64,000 bases of DNA, from positions 31,076,501-31,140,500 of the forward strand of contig JAMJFZ010000239.1 in the NCBI GenBank assembly GCA_026225945.1, in the 5' to 3' direction. The position numbers and the translations under genes are program-made. How positions within the stretch are numbered: the first letter of the stretch is position 1; every line of letters begins with the position of its first letter. This DNA is from Cricetomys ansorgei (lineage: Eukaryota; Chordata; Mammalia; Rodentia; Nesomyidae). A model generated the notes under the pieces. The model did no database searches. It was not told the DNA's origin and saw nothing but the letters and a program-made list of their open reading frames with translations. Shown piece after piece: positions 33,513-46,497 of this stretch.

Positions 33513-36500
33513 CCATTTGTTATTCCGTGGTTTCACTCTGTCAAACCATTTCCCATTTGCTCTCCCACGGTGGTCTCCTTGAGGTCCAGAGCAGGGTCTT
33601 GTGCTTGTGCACCTCAGAGGCATTCAGTACATGTTTATAGGAAGGAAGCAAATTAGATTTCTAAAACTAGGGTGACTTGAATTTTGCAGAATATCTGAAA
33701 TAAAGTTGATGAGAGAATGTTCGACCCTGTAAACATTCTCTGCTGGTGGCTCTCTACAGACATTTGTTTTGTTTTATTTTTTATGTAGGATTTTCATAAT
33801 TCCACATGTTGAAGTAACTCTCCTCAGGAATGCATCACATCTCCACTTAATGGCTTTACTGGCTTATTTATGGACTTCAGTTTTTCTAGCCTGTCATTCA
33901 TATGCATCTGCCCTGCTTAGTGTCCTGAGTTACTTGGTTCAAGTCCTGGGGCTACTTCCCGGGTCTAGCATCTGCCCCATAGGACACTGAGCAGCGTGGC
34001 TCATGACTGCCTTCTGTAGAATCTTAACGAGACCATATATCTCAGGTTTCAGCAACATTCAGTCAAGACAATACAGCTCTTTATTAATATGAGATATAGT
34101 TCATGACATCACAGCATAAGATAACCCAATAGTCATCAAGGGAACTTCGGTGAGTTCTGTACTCATGACATCACAAAGTCAGTGTAGGCTTTAACCTTTG
34201 ACCCCTTCACCAGGTCTGCATTGACCAGCCCGTGCTGTATGTTATGGGTGGGAAAGGCCATGTTTGAGCTGTTGCTACCCTTGTCCATTTCTAGGAACTA
34301 CAGACTCTTAAATGTAAGACTTGTGAGTATAGTTAACTTAAGTTTCTCTTAGTTTGTAATGAACTAGGGCATGAAAGGAGATGCATTTAAAAGGCAAATG
34401 CGACAATATTTTGGGAAAATGCTTCGATATTTGTTGATTCTTATATTTAAAAATATTTCCTCTATCTGATACGTATCTCATTGTAGAAATAATTTTTGTT
34501 GACCTCTATCTTTCATATATGAAATTTTGATTTAATATAACATAACATAATTAAGGAATTAAGGAATTCAGGAGCTTTAAAAACATGCTACTTCAGGATG
34601 CATCATCAGAAACTACTTTTCAACACAGATACTTATTATTTGTTGATATTCTAGATCAGATGTCAGTATATATGACCCAAGGCCAAGTTCAGTCTACTAC
34701 CCAAACAACAAATGGTTTTAAAACTTTTGGAAGTGGTTGGAAATACAATTTCATGATGTGAAAATTATATGGAATTCAGGCTTAGTACTCATAAATACAG
34801 TGAGGGAGGCATACCCACCACCGTGGATGTCAGTCATGTCTGTGAACACTTCCTGTCTCCAAGGCAGAGAAGGAATTCCAAGAGGTCTTACCCGCTGCAG
34901 AACCTACAGTGTTGCCTACCTGCCCCTTTGTAGAAAAGCAGGTTCAGTCCTAGGCTTGTAAGGCAGAGACATTGAGCACTCAGCTTTTGAGACTTGAATC
35001 AAACGTTATGTTAAATGTGGCCAGAGTGTGTTCTTTCAGAATGAGCCAGCGTCCTGGAAAATACTGCGGGGCAAAGGCACAATGGACTTGACTGTGGGCT
35101 TTGGATTTATTTACTCACAGAGGAAACTAATTTTATTCTCTAAAGGAATAATAAACAAGTCTGTCTTCATCAGTATTCGTCAGAGCATTGAAAGAAAGTT
35201 TGCCTGTAGCAAAGGTTACTTTTGTCCCCTTGCTCAGATCCCGTTTAGAAATGCTTCAGAACTGGACTTGGTTTTTTTTTGTTGTTTTCTTTTTTTAAAG
35301 TAATGAGAGATATTCAGTTGTTTCTATAGCGACCTTTCATTTCAGAGGTATAAGCGGTTTCCAGAACCAACAGTGAGTTATGGGGAAGGCAGTGGAAAAG
35401 TGAATATTATGTCCTTTCTAACTGACTCGTAATTTCACTTATGCACTGGGACAGCGCAGCCACGTTTCTGAGAGGTCGAATATATCCAGCGGTATCGTGC
35501 ACACAAGTGACTTATTAATTGGCGCTGTAAAGTAATTTTGGGTTATAGTCCAAATCCATGAATTTACTCATTGCTTTCTTCTCCCACTATTTTTTCTTCC
35601 TTAGGATGAAAAAGAGAAAAAAAACCCACTAATTTTAGTCAGCAAAAAGGATAAAATTTTTTTGGCATAAAAACAGTTTTTTCTCAACTACACTGTAAAG
35701 ATTGAGTGTGGTTGTGTCATATGTAACTCAGAATGCCTGTGGCTTTGTGTTTTCGTGTACTTTATGTCTATAAAGATAATTTATGACTTTATATCATCAG
35801 GAGTTTTCTAGACTTTCTAATAAGTTTTGTCAATTTTTGAGCTGCTTCCATACCCTACATCTGTAATTTCTAATTAAGTATTATAGTTATTAGTGTCCCT
35901 CTAAATTAAAAAAGTATTTAACTAAGCACTTAGGTTCTTAACCATTCCATATGTCTCTCTGTATGTTAGATGTTATCTGAAGATCACTGGAGAAATATTA
36001 AAAAAAAAAAAACTTTTGTTAACAGTTCACATTGGTACATTTTAAACCAATAAATAGCATATATGTGTAGTTGGCTAAATGGATGTAAAAGTTACAGTGG
36101 AGAACTGTTGCCCATATAGTCATTTTAAAAGTGACGATCAATGGAATATAGTTCCCTCGGCCACAGATTTGAGAGCATTACTGCTCGCTGGGGTCACATT
36201 TACAACCTGCAGAGGCTTGCCTTCCTAGTAAATTCGGATTACGGTGGTGCACGTGCTTTAGTCCACTATTTTAAAGTGGAAAACCAGAAACCTTCTCTGC
36301 CTTAGCAGTACACTTCCAATTAAGTCATGCAGAGTGAAATCAGGGCAGAGCTTTCAAAAAAGCAATAACAAGACAAAAAGAGAAAAGAATAAAATAAAAT
36401 TTTAAGAATATAAAAAGCAACAATTAAATTGGACAAAGTTGTCAAAACAGTGATTTTAAGATTTTGTAAATAAGTTGAAAAGGTGTGCAGCAAACTGAGA

Positions 36501-37416
36501 AGCATTCCATTTGAACAAGTGTACTTTGGGTAAGAAAATCTGGACTCTGCAACATCCCAGACTGGGGGTGCTCTACCTCCAGACTTGGCACAGTAGTTTG
36601 CCTGGGTCAAGAAAAGCCGTGAAAACTTCAGTTTCTCGGGAGAAGTGGATGTGAAATCCCTCATGCCCGCTAGCATTTTAGTGATAGATCCTAGTGGCAA
36701 ACTAGGGCCTGAATCTTCAGTTTGGGTTGGTAACAGCAGTTGATCCACAGACCAGCTGGTGATTTGTCAGGGAGATTTGAGCAGTAGCATAGTGATGGGG
36801 GCTTAGTAAACTCTCTCTACGTGTTCCCGATTGACTAAAAGGCTTTGTATTTGTGCAGGGAAGAACAGAGAGGGCTCAAGCTAGCTGTGTACCTGGTGAC
36901 TAGGAAATGACGTACAAATCTATAGACGATACAAGACGTTCTGGCAGAAATTTGGTGCCAGGGAAGAGTTGAAGACAACTTGATCTTGTAATGTGGTCCC
37001 CTACCAGAACACAGAGCCATTGGCAGAGGGTGAAAGCGTCCCTGGCTTAGGTGTTGAAGCACCATCAGTAAACAATCCTTTGCTGTCTCTTTAACCATTT
37101 AAGCACAGAGATGATCCTGGTAACTGAAGAGAGATTCAGTCAGCCTTGCACTGTGAGGAAAATGGTTCTGGCAGATTTAGTATAAGAAAACTAATAAACA
37201 TAACTGTAACAGGAACAGCAGCCTTGAGAGGAAAACATTACAGATTGTTCTGCAATGTTATATTAAAATTAAAATTTCAGTAAAAATATATTATCTTTAA
37301 TATATAATGTTAATATATAAATCTAAAATATGTTTATATAATATATGTGTATGTGTATATACACACACACATGCACCAGTACACACAGTGACCAGTACTC
37401 AGAGGAAAAAATGTAG
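33513..37416. other. SINE-poor intronic sequence
   Basis: About 3.9 kb in which I recognise no SINE or LINE copy. It includes the regulatory-like cluster at 34101-34205 and an A/T-rich end near 37260-37370. A 142-codon minus frame at 36320-36748 has no known domain. Confidence 0.5.
34101..34205. promoter_or_regulatory. CRE-like direct repeats with a DR1-type site (candidate)
   Basis: The 13-mer tcatgacatcaca occurs exactly at 34101-34113 and 34163-34175 and holds a TGACATCA half-CRE/AP-1-like core. At 34192-34205, taacctttgacccc reads on the minus strand as GGGGTCAAAGGTTA, close to a DR1 nuclear-receptor element. Activity is not shown by sequence. Confidence 0.3.
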
Positions 37417-37465
37417 TCAGTAACAGGGAGATGGCTTAGTGGATAAGAACCCTTTTTTTGTCTGA
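37417..37465 (+). mobile_element. B4-type SINE, 5' part, split by later insertions
   Basis: Holds aacagggagatggcttagtg and ataagaacc, the head of a tRNA-derived SINE. The matching remainder resumes after the inserted B2 and B1 at 37842, where ataagaac is repeated. Confidence 0.7.
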
Positions 37466-37651
<186 letters not shown>

Positions 37652-37770
37652 GCTGGCCTTTAATCCCAGAATTCAGGAGGCAGAGGCAGGTGGATCTCTG
37701 TGAGTTCAAGTCCAGCCTGGTCTACAGAGTGAAGACAGCCAGAGTTACAACAAAGAAACCCTGTCTCAAG
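37652..37770 (+). mobile_element. B1 SINE, 5'-truncated
   Basis: Continues directly from the B2 A-tail at gctggcctttaatcccagaa and runs to gaaaccctgtctcaag. Confidence 0.93.
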
Positions 37771-37775
37771 AAACC

Positions 37776-37807
37776 AATAAATAAGTAAGTAAGTAAGTAA
37801 GTAAATA

Positions 37808-37841
<34 letters not shown>
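37776..37841. repeat. (TAAG)n / (TAAA)n tetranucleotide tract
   Basis: Five TAAG units pass into about ten TAAA units. It grew from the B1 tail. Confidence 0.95.
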
Positions 37842-37842
<1 letters not shown>

Positions 37843-38072
37843 GAACGCTTACTGCTCTAGTCCCCAGCACCCTTGAGGAAAGCCAGGCATAGCCGTGCCT
37901 GCCTATTGCCCCAGCATGATGTATAGGGGTAGGGGCTAAGGACAAGAGAATCTCTGGGGATTACTGGATCTGTTCCTAGCTCCAAATTCAGTGAGAGAGC
38001 CTGTCTCAAAGAAATAAAGTGGAAGGTGATAGAGCAGAGCATCTGACACCCTCTTCTGGCTTCCACATGGTC
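37842..38072 (+). mobile_element. B4-type SINE, 3' part
   Basis: Resumes at ataagaacgcttactgctct and goes through a ccccagcacccttgaggaaa segment to attcagtgagagagcctgtc and accctcttctggcttccaca, the body of the SINE begun at 37417. Confidence 0.8.
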
Positions 38073-38073
38073 T

Positions 38074-38106
<33 letters not shown>

Positions 38107-38217
38107 TCACACACACACACATACACACACACACACTCACACACTCACACATACACTCACACACACCCTCACATATATACACACACACACATACACACAA
38201 ACACACACACACACAAA
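38073..38217. repeat. (CA)n-rich microsatellite, interrupted
   Basis: About 145 bp of CA units interrupted by TACA, CTCA and AAACA variants, forming the tail of the split SINE. It explains the His-Thr and Cys-Val frames on the two strands. Confidence 0.96.
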
Positions 38218-38557
38218 GACAAAATGGCCAGTGGAAACATTTGTGAGTGGGCCCAAGATGTTTGTCTTAGCAGACAAAGACCTCAAAGCAGTTAATAACA
38301 AACATGTTCAAGGAATTAAAGGAAGTCATATTTAAAGAATCAAAAGAAAATGTAGTTTGTACTAATGACTCAATAAACAGAGAATCTCAATACTGAGAAA
38401 TTGTTTAGATTATTACATGGAAAAGTCTAGATTTAAAAAATATAATAACTGAAATAAAAATTCACTACAGTGAGTCAGTAACAGACTCAAAATGGCTGAA
38501 GAAAGAACCAATAGGCAACACAGAGAAAAGGGACATGGGAAGCAAACAGAGCCTCAG

Positions 38558-38671
38558 CCAGGCATGGTGGCACACACCTGTAATCCTAGCACTCAGGAGG
38601 ATGAGGCAGGAGGATTGCAAGTTTAAGATGTGCCTAGGATATATACCAAAAGCCCTGTCTCAAGAACAAAC
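38558..38671 (+). mobile_element. B1-like SINE with intact target-site duplication
   Basis: Starts ccaggcatggtggcacacac, has ctgtaatcctagcactcagg and agccctgtctcaag. The flanks repeat aagcaaacagagcctcag (38540-38557) and aagtaaacagagcctcag (38672-38689), 17 of 18 identical. Confidence 0.95.
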
Positions 38672-39216
38672 AAGTAAACAGAGCCTCAGCAGCTCTAGTG
38701 CAGCATCAAGTAACATCCAACACCATTGCCAAGGTTGGTTCAGTATCAGAAAATCAGTGACTATTCATGAAGGAGATTAGCTTCTTGATAAACATGAACT
38801 AAACGCAACATCCGTTCCTTATTAAGAGCTACACTATTACTCTTTTAAAGAACTGAATATCTCAGAATACGAAAGGATTTCTTTAACTTGATAGCAAGCA
38901 TCTACCAAAACAAACAAACAAACAAAACTATAGCTAATGCTGGCTTCCTAGGGGGAAACTGAATGCTTTCTTCCTAACAGCGAGAACAAAGCAAGAGTTC
39001 ACCTACAACACTGTGTTTGAGATTGTAGCCAATGCGATATGACAAACAAAGGGAAAATGAGTAAGGAGAGAAATAAAAAGCCTATGGTTTGGAAAAGAAG
39101 AAACAGATCTGTCTTGTTTGCAGATAACAGGATTCTGTATTAGACACTCATATTAGGACTAGTGAGTCCTCCAAACTTACAGCGTCATAAAACCCACCAA
39201 TTGATATGTAAAGCAT

Positions 39217-39265
39217 ACCTGTGTATGTATATATGTATGTATATGTGTGTATATATATACATACA

Positions 39266-39296
<31 letters not shown>

Positions 39297-39297
39297 G
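39217..39297. repeat. TA/TG/CA alternating tract
   Basis: A mixture of tgtatgta, tatata and a (CA)n end, largely alternating purine and pyrimidine and partly self-complementary. Confidence 0.9.
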
Positions 39298-40015
39298 CAA
39301 AATTTAAACAAAAAGGCACAGGACTTGTCTATGGGAAACAGAAGCCATTGCTGAGTGTAATTAAAGAATGTCAAAATATATGGCAGCCATTCACTATTCA
39401 TAGATTAGAAATTCCTTACTGTTAAGTTGGCATTTCCCCCCCAATTGACTCTTTCAGTACAAGCCCTAACAATATCCAAGTTAGCTGTATTGTGCACAGG
39501 CTGGCAAGCTGATCCTGAAATTTGTGTAGCAAAGCGAAGGGCTCAACGTAGGTAAAAGAGTTCTGAAGAGGAAGAATAGAATTGGAAGTGTTACTACTAC
39601 TCAACTTCAAATTCTATAACACTACAGCAGTCTAGTGGATGCATAAAGACAGAGGTGCCCACTGGTGGAACAGAAGCCAGAGCCTAAAAAACAAACCCTT
39701 ATGTTAACTCAATTCTCACAGAGTGTTGAGGGGATCCAATGGGGGAGGGGCTGTGTCTTCAATGACTTGCACTAGAGAAATCGAATACCCATTTGAAAAA
39801 TAGTAATTTAGACTATTGCCACATGCAAAAATAACTCAGAATGGGTAGTGGATTTAGAAGCGCGACCTAAAATTGTCCCGATCGGTAATTGCCTTGGGCA
39901 AGGGATAGGCATGGAGGAGCCTTGGCGGTGACGCGTTCTCAGAGTAGATTGTGATGATCGCACAGCCTTACAAAAGCTGCTCACAAAGTTCGTCGTCTAA
40001 ACAACCCCACGGGAC

Positions 40016-42398
40016 TGTTTTAAAATAACACGGTGAGCTTCCGGTGTAATGCCCTTATGACCACATCCTGGTGAGTGGTCAGATCTTTGTCTTGGAAACC
40101 TTAAGAACCTGCCCAGCAGACAAATATCAAACAAAAGAGCAGACGTCACCGTGGGTTTCCCGGGAAGTCCTTGGCCCTGGGCTCTGCTTTCCTTCTCTTG
40201 GCTTTGGTTGGGCTGCGTCTACCCAACTCTGGGGCGTTGACTCCTCCTCCTTTTCCCACCCCGCCTGTGGGGTCCTTCCAGATTCGCTAGTTTTTACATA
40301 CTTAAAACAAAATCACCCCTGCCGTTTTTAGCCCCCAAGCTGCATGCTTGTTGTCTGCCGTGGATGGCATACTGACTTTGAAGGACAGCCACTTGTTTTA
40401 TTTTGAGTAGTGACATCAATTTCCATCACAGGAAACGTGGTGGTACTCAGTAGGTACCGAAGATTTGACGTGAGATCCATGATGAGAAACTAAGGATAAT
40501 GATGTCGATTTGTGCTGCTCCCCCATCCCCCCAAAATCAGAAATAGGAGTAAGCTAACCCCTCAGCCTGTGAGGTAAACCAGCCAAGGGGATGGAGAATA
40601 AAAACAAGGAAAGTGTAGGGTTGGATTTTTTTTTCTTTAAAAATTACAAATAACAAAACAACAACAAAAAATTAGCTTGAATTCTCTAGGTGAATCATTG
40701 TAGTGAAAAGTAGTTTGTGTTTTTATTGTTGTTGTTGTTTTTCAATAGACATGGGACAGGGCAGTTTAAAGAAGTCATTTACACAAAGGAGCAAATGTTA
40801 AATCATTTTCTTACCTGAAGCCAATCTCACCCAGAACGCAGAACCTGACCCTGAAACTGCCTCCCCCACTAGGTGGCAAAAGTAAGCTATGGGAGAGATC
40901 AGAGCCGGGCTTCTACACCCTGAGGTCATTGCATCCTTCCCGCCCACCGCTGAGGAAAAGGCAAACACTAGACACTGGAAACAGACTGTGTCACCCATGG
41001 GTTCCGTAGGGTGCAGAGTGACGGACACCTTCAGGGCCCAGGCATTCTCTGATTCACACACGTGGGGAAGCTGTGAAGAGAACCCCGCTTTTACCAGAGA
41101 TGCATCTGGGGTCCACAGGGGCATGAAACATGCTAACAAATACAATTGATTTCTAAGACATTGGATGGGAACCCACAGTTCTAGAACATTCTGCTTCGCC
41201 ACTTAGTATTTTTTACAGGAACAAACTGAGGAGAAAGTCTCAGCTGTTGTTGGCACCTTTGTCCCAAGGTTCTTGGTGCTGCGGAAGACTGTGAGCTAAT
41301 TCACAAGCCCCATTTTAACTAGAATGGTGTGTCTCTTAGCAGCAGCAAGGAGGCTCTCAGAAGTCATTTCTAACCTAGTGTCTGTCACTTGCCAGCCCAC
41401 CTGGGCTTTTATAAATATAAACAGTTTCTGTCAGTTTTATCAGTTTCACGGGTCTTAGAATATGCTTAAAAAAATAGCCAGTAACAAATTGGAATTTTAT
41501 GAGCCGACAAGCGATGCTTTTACTTTTGTGTTAAGATCACCGGCATTTTCCTATTCTTTCTCCGCGTATGTCCTTTGCATTGCTCTGTTTCTAGCTGTCT
41601 TGGAAGGGCAGCAGGCTATGCTTTTGTTCTGATGAAAACTGTCTCTTGCTGAGGTTTGCAAGCGGGCCAGGACTGCAGGTTGTGACAGCTTCCCTCCAGC
41701 CATCGCCCTATTAGAACACAGCAGTTCAAAACTGAGCGATGTCTCACATCCCAGCCAGCCCACCAGCCTTCAGTTTCTTCCAGGAAGTACAAGCTCAGTA
41801 CTTGAATTGATTTAACTTAACATTTTCACTTTAAAAAGCAGCTAACCATTATCCATCATTCAATAACTGTTTATTCAGTGTCCCTGGGTGCAAGAAAAAA
41901 ATTTTTTAGGAACACTTGTAGCTTTTCAAACAAGAGGCAGTATGTTTGGGTATTCTGTGATTGAATGATTTAAAAATTGTTAGTCATTGTTTAGGTCAAT
42001 TTTATGAAAAGAAGCCCTATTCAATTAATTCTGTTCATTCCGGGCTCTTGTTTATGTAGATGATAGAACTTACGACAGAGACTCGAGTGTCTTCCAGGGA
42101 GTGAGCCTTGCTGTTACTTTAAAGCCTCATTGACTTGGAGGTTTTAAAATTTGACCACTTCAATGGAGTAATAACGACATGTTCAGCAAAACTTCTTTAT
42201 AAAGCTCTTTCATGCGCCATGATATTTCACACCAAGTGGTGCGTCCCTTGAAGATTTTGCTCTGCGTTACATCTTCCTGGAGCTAAGAAGCTTTTCCTTC
42301 AAGGCTGCTGTGTGATATTTCATACGCATTGTTGCAGCTTTTGCTCCTAGCCTGCATCCTCTGCTAGTCCAACTTGTAACAGAGATTAGTCATTTGGG
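40016..42398. other. Repeat-poor intronic sequence
   Basis: Contains short AAC- and TTG-type runs near 40655-40740. The 134-codon minus frame at 40798-41202 and its 86-codon partner have no known domain. No SINE or LINE was recognised. Confidence 0.45.
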
Positions 42399-42600
42399 TT
42401 TTTTTTTTTTTTTAAGATTTATTTATTTTTATTTGCATTGGTGTTTCACCTGCATTTATGTTTGTATGAGGGTCCACGTCCCCTGGAACCAGAGTTACAG
42501 ACAGTTGTGTGAGCTGCCATGTGGGTGCTGGGAATTGAACCTCGGGGTCCTCTGGAAAAGCAGCCAGTGCTCTTGACTGCTGAGCCATCTCTCCAGCACC
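42399..42600 (-). mobile_element. B3-type SINE, antisense, full length
   Basis: A T-run and aagatttatttattt begin it, followed by ttgcattggtgtttcacctg, ctggaaccagagttacagac, gtgggtgctgggaattgaac and gactgctgagccatctctcc. Confidence 0.95.
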
Positions 42601-44709
42601 TCTGTTGTCTCTTTTTAAAAGATTACACAGTAGCTTTTTTTTTCCTACTCCAGTAACTATTCAAATAAGAGTAATCCAGAGTAAAAGACAACACAGAAGT
42701 TAATTCATGCAATAACCCTTTATTAAAGGACCCACAATTACGAGGCACCGGGACAATATGTGTGCATATGAATTTGAAGCCTTTATTTGTCATGGGTCAG
42801 TACTGTTACTTGCATTACAGATTTTCTTCTAATCACAGTGTTTGATTTTAGGGGATAACATTCTGCCTCTGAATAACTAGCTATAAAAAGTTTCTAGTTT
42901 TAAGAAACATTTTTACAAATTAGTTAATTTAGATTATCTTTTGAACACCCCTGGAAGAAGACCGGAGCAGGGAACCCAGAGTCTTGCTCTTGGATACCCC
43001 CCTCAATGGCCAGCAGAAATAGACGCATCCTTCTTGTTCCTCTGTGGGATAACAGGTGCTTTCCCAGCATTCGTTACTCCTAGAGACGAACAACAACATT
43101 GAAAATGTCTTAATCTACATTTATATTCCGGGTGACATTTGTGATCCAAACAGCAATGACATATGGTCTTGGTCAACGAACAGTAATCTCATTAAACAGA
43201 CTGTAGAAATACTTATTAATCTTTATACTCCACCCCTACCTCTGAGGAAGGCCTGAACTTGTGAATTCTGTGATAGTCAAAGAGAAATCTACAGTTCTTC
43301 CTTAAAGAACATGAAAGCTCACTGCAGAGTGCTCAGGGAAGGCTGAACTGAGCTTTTACCTTTAAAATTTGGAGTTTAAGAATCATTTGATTTACACATG
43401 CCAGGGAAGATGTACCAAGAAGTCTGCTATCAATAAGGCGTCTGGGGGGGCATGAGACATGATGACAAAAGCAATAAATTCTTTTAAAAATTCAAGACAT
43501 TGACTGTAAACATACAATTCTGAAATAGTGCCATTAATAGTTGGGTGGTTGGGGTTTTTTTGTGTGTTTTCATTTAAAAGCATAATATTTACTTAAGATA
43601 CAGTTTGAATACCTAGTGTGCTCTGTTCTTTGTTTTAGTAAATAAAGCTTTAATGAGGATTCAGTACTCTTATTTAGTAAATATCTCACTAAGACACTTT
43701 TGCCAATTTTTTAAGTAGGAAAGCTTGCACAAAAGAGGCGTTTTGTTATTACCAAGTTGGTTCCTTTGAAGTGTCTGGCGGACGACATCTGTCCGAGTGA
43801 GTCCTGCGGAAGACACCCATTGTACATCATTAGTGGTGCAGTAAATTGGTTATTTATGTTTTAAAGTCCAAGCGTAGTGGGATCTTTTGTGTTTGCTTTT
43901 GAAGATTGTTGTTACAATAAAACATTTGTGAACTGAGTAAAGTTGTCCTTTTCGTTTAGTTAATGCTTCATTGGAACTTAAAGATTCCCTTCCCACCCAC
44001 CCATCATCTCGTTAATAGGATGGAAGAAAACTGGGTAAATTACTTCAAAAGTTATGAAAAAAAATCACATATTATTTGTCACTGCTTTATAAGTCACAGG
44101 TAAGAAAACTAACAAAAAGAAGGAACCTACAGATTAATCACTGACCTCAAGTTCAGTCTAGAGACATTTGACTACACTACAATGATATGCTACCTTTTAA
44201 TAGCCATTTTTATAATGCTACTCTATTGTTGCTCAAGTTGGAAACACAACCCGGATTGCGTATATTAGAAACCTCATTTTTGAGCTGCTGTTTAAAATTT
44301 TATGCAAGCTTTAAAAAATAGATAGCTATAACATTTTTATTTATTGCTGGCAGAAATAAGCATATTTTCCTAAAGATTTTTCCAATATATATATGACTGC
44401 CTAATGTGAATATTTAGCTGCAGAAATGGCTAAAATGTTCTATTTAACAACTAAACATCCTCCATATTACCCGAACAGGTGGGCTGACAGAAAATGGAGC
44501 TCATGATTTTTTTCTTTAATCTCATTGTACCAGACATACAAGTCCATGACACGTACACACATTCGTAGTGTAATAAGACTTGGTATTGGCTCCCCACTCT
44601 GAATTCCTGAGAAAAATAAAGAATAGCTAAGATAAAGGCAAGGAGCTCCGCTTGCACATGGTTCAAAAAAGAATCTTTTTGCTGTCTAGATTAAGATGTT
44701 TCACTTTCT
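42601..44709. other. Repeat-poor intronic sequence
   Basis: A/T-rich unique sequence. Frames are short and unsupported. No SINE or LINE was recognised. Confidence 0.5.
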
Positions 44710-44848
44710 GCCAGGCCCTGGTGGCGCACGCCTTTAATCCCAGCGCTTGGAAGGCAGAGGCAGGAGAATCCCTGTGAGTTCTCTCTGGCCTACAAGCCAG
44801 TTCTCAGACAGCCGGGGCTATAAAGAGAAACCCTGTCTTGAAAAGCAA
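44710..44848 (+). mobile_element. B1 SINE
   Basis: Starts gccaggccctggtggcgcac, then gcctttaatcccagcgcttg, gaggcaggagaatccctgtg and gagaaaccctgtcttg. Confidence 0.95.
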
Positions 44849-45889
44849 CAACGAGAAGAGTTTCAGTTCTACCCAGAGCTACTCTCTACCCTTGTGCTCA
44901 AAGTCATTTCCCATCTCGTGGGAAGTCCTCTTTACTGCTAGAATTTGGTTTCCCAGAAGCCACTCCTTCTTTCTCTTCTTCAGTGGCTCCTTCCTTTATA
45001 TTTCAAGAGTCCCTCTCATCCCAACATTGACCCCCCCCCCACATCTATGCCTCTGCTTAGAACTACTGCGCTGTTTCCTTCTCTTCAGCTGCAAACTTAC
45101 CCCACCTCTTCTTCCTCACCGGCAGATGGAGCAGCATGGTCTCCTTCCTTACCACCATTGTAACTGTCTTGGCCACAGACTCCACTGCCACATATGAGGC
45201 CCCTCTTCAGCTTCCTCCTGTGCAGTGAGCTCTGTAGGATTGCTTCTCTCCTTGTGAACGCTTTCCACTTGATTGACTTCCCTCTTCCTCTGGCTGTTTG
45301 TCTTCTCTTGACTCCTTAAGTGCTATGCGATAGCCAGTGGTTTATCCTGGGTGGTTTGGGTTCCTTTTGCATGTTAACCACTTTCATGTGTTACACTGTT
45401 GGCCATAGTTTGATGTCTTCACACAATTTTGAATTGCTTACACATGATTCTGCTGAGTCTAGAATCTATAATGCAGGCTGATGTCTGGAAGCAGGCAGAG
45501 TTGATGCTGTAGTCTTGAGCATTAAGTCTTCTGGGCAGATCTATAGGATTAGTACGTGCTTGGCTTAAGGTAGAAGTCCTTCCTCTCCTGGAATCCTCAG
45601 CTTTTCCTCTGAAAGCCAGAGTGATGGGATGAAGTCCCTGGCTTTAAGGAGGCTGATCTGATCTACCTAACCAGAGGATTGGAAATATTAATCACATCTA
45701 CAAAATACCTTCATGGGAAGATCTAGTCTAGTGTCTGGCCAAGCAAGCTGGCCACCACAGCCCAGCCACGCTGACACAAAAATTAACTCTCGTACTCTCC
45801 CTTAGCATCTCCAGGTTTATATTTTATGAGATTATTGGAAAATATGGGGGTCAAGACTTGATACTTTGTTCTTATACTTATACTTATGC
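44849..45889. other. Intronic sequence, unassigned
   Basis: Pyrimidine-rich at the left with a 10-base C run at 45031-45040. A 119-codon plus frame (44838-45197) begins in the B1 tail and is Ser/Leu/Pro-rich from base composition. No family recognised. Confidence 0.4.
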
Positions 45890-46097
45890 TTTGAGCATTT
45901 TTTAATACATGTTTAAAAAGTGTTTTTAATTAATTAGATTTATATTACTTTTTCCCTCCCTCCCATTTACTCTCCCTTGAACCCGTCCCATGCCCCCATC
46001 TTAAGTTGATACCTTCTTTTTTTAAAATTATATTTGTTGCACACACACATATATGTGTGTGTTTATGCACAAATATGTATATAAATAGAACCTGCTG
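45890..46097. mobile_element. Lx-like LINE fragment, left part
   Basis: The order of A/T-rich text, a ttttccctccctcccattta segment, a perfect acacat/atgtgt palindrome and aaatagaacctgctg fits the rodent LINE-type repeat also seen at 2800-4160. Confidence 0.55.
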
Positions 46098-46497
46098 TCA
46101 TAATTACTTTCCTGTTGCTGTGAAGAGACACCATGACCAAAGCAACTTATAAAAGAAAACATTTAATTGGGAGTTTGCTTTCAGTTTCAGAGGGTGTGTC
46201 CATGATCATCATGGCAGGGAGCACACAGCCAGCAGGCAGGCATGGTGCTGGAGAAGTAGCTGAGGGCTTACATCTGGTCCACAGGGGAAAGGCAGGGGGC
46301 CAGGGGGACCCTGAGAGACTGAGACTGATATTGACTAGAAATGATATGGCTTTTGAAACTTTAAAACCCACCCCTGGTGACACACCTCCTGCAACAAGGC
46401 CACACCTCCTAATCCTTCCCAGGCAGTTCCACCAACCACAGATCAGGTATTCAAATATATGAGCCCATGGAGGCCATTCTCATCCAGACCACCACAC
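46098..46497. mobile_element. Rodent interspersed repeat of the 'caccatgac...accaccaca' type, copy 2
   Basis: Includes gctgtgaagagacaccatga, aaagcaacttataaaag, acaaggccacacctcctaat and ends ccagaccaccaca. It is homologous and parallel to 5547-5894 and longer at its left end. The 109-codon plus frame at 46133-46462 lies entirely in it. Confidence 0.75.

Larger units (their letters stand above)
38230..40015 (+). mobile_element. Ancient LINE-1, sense, ORF2-derived relic
   Basis: Phrases along the stretch follow the sense strand of a mammal-wide LINE-1 ORF2 in the right order: ccaaggttggttcagtatca (about 38729), a cttgatagcaagcatctac phrase, a cagatctgtcttgtttgcag phrase, actactactcaacttcaaat, and actcagaatgggtagtggat. 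It is full of stops and frameshifts and interrupted by a SINE and a microsatellite. Confidence 0.75.
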
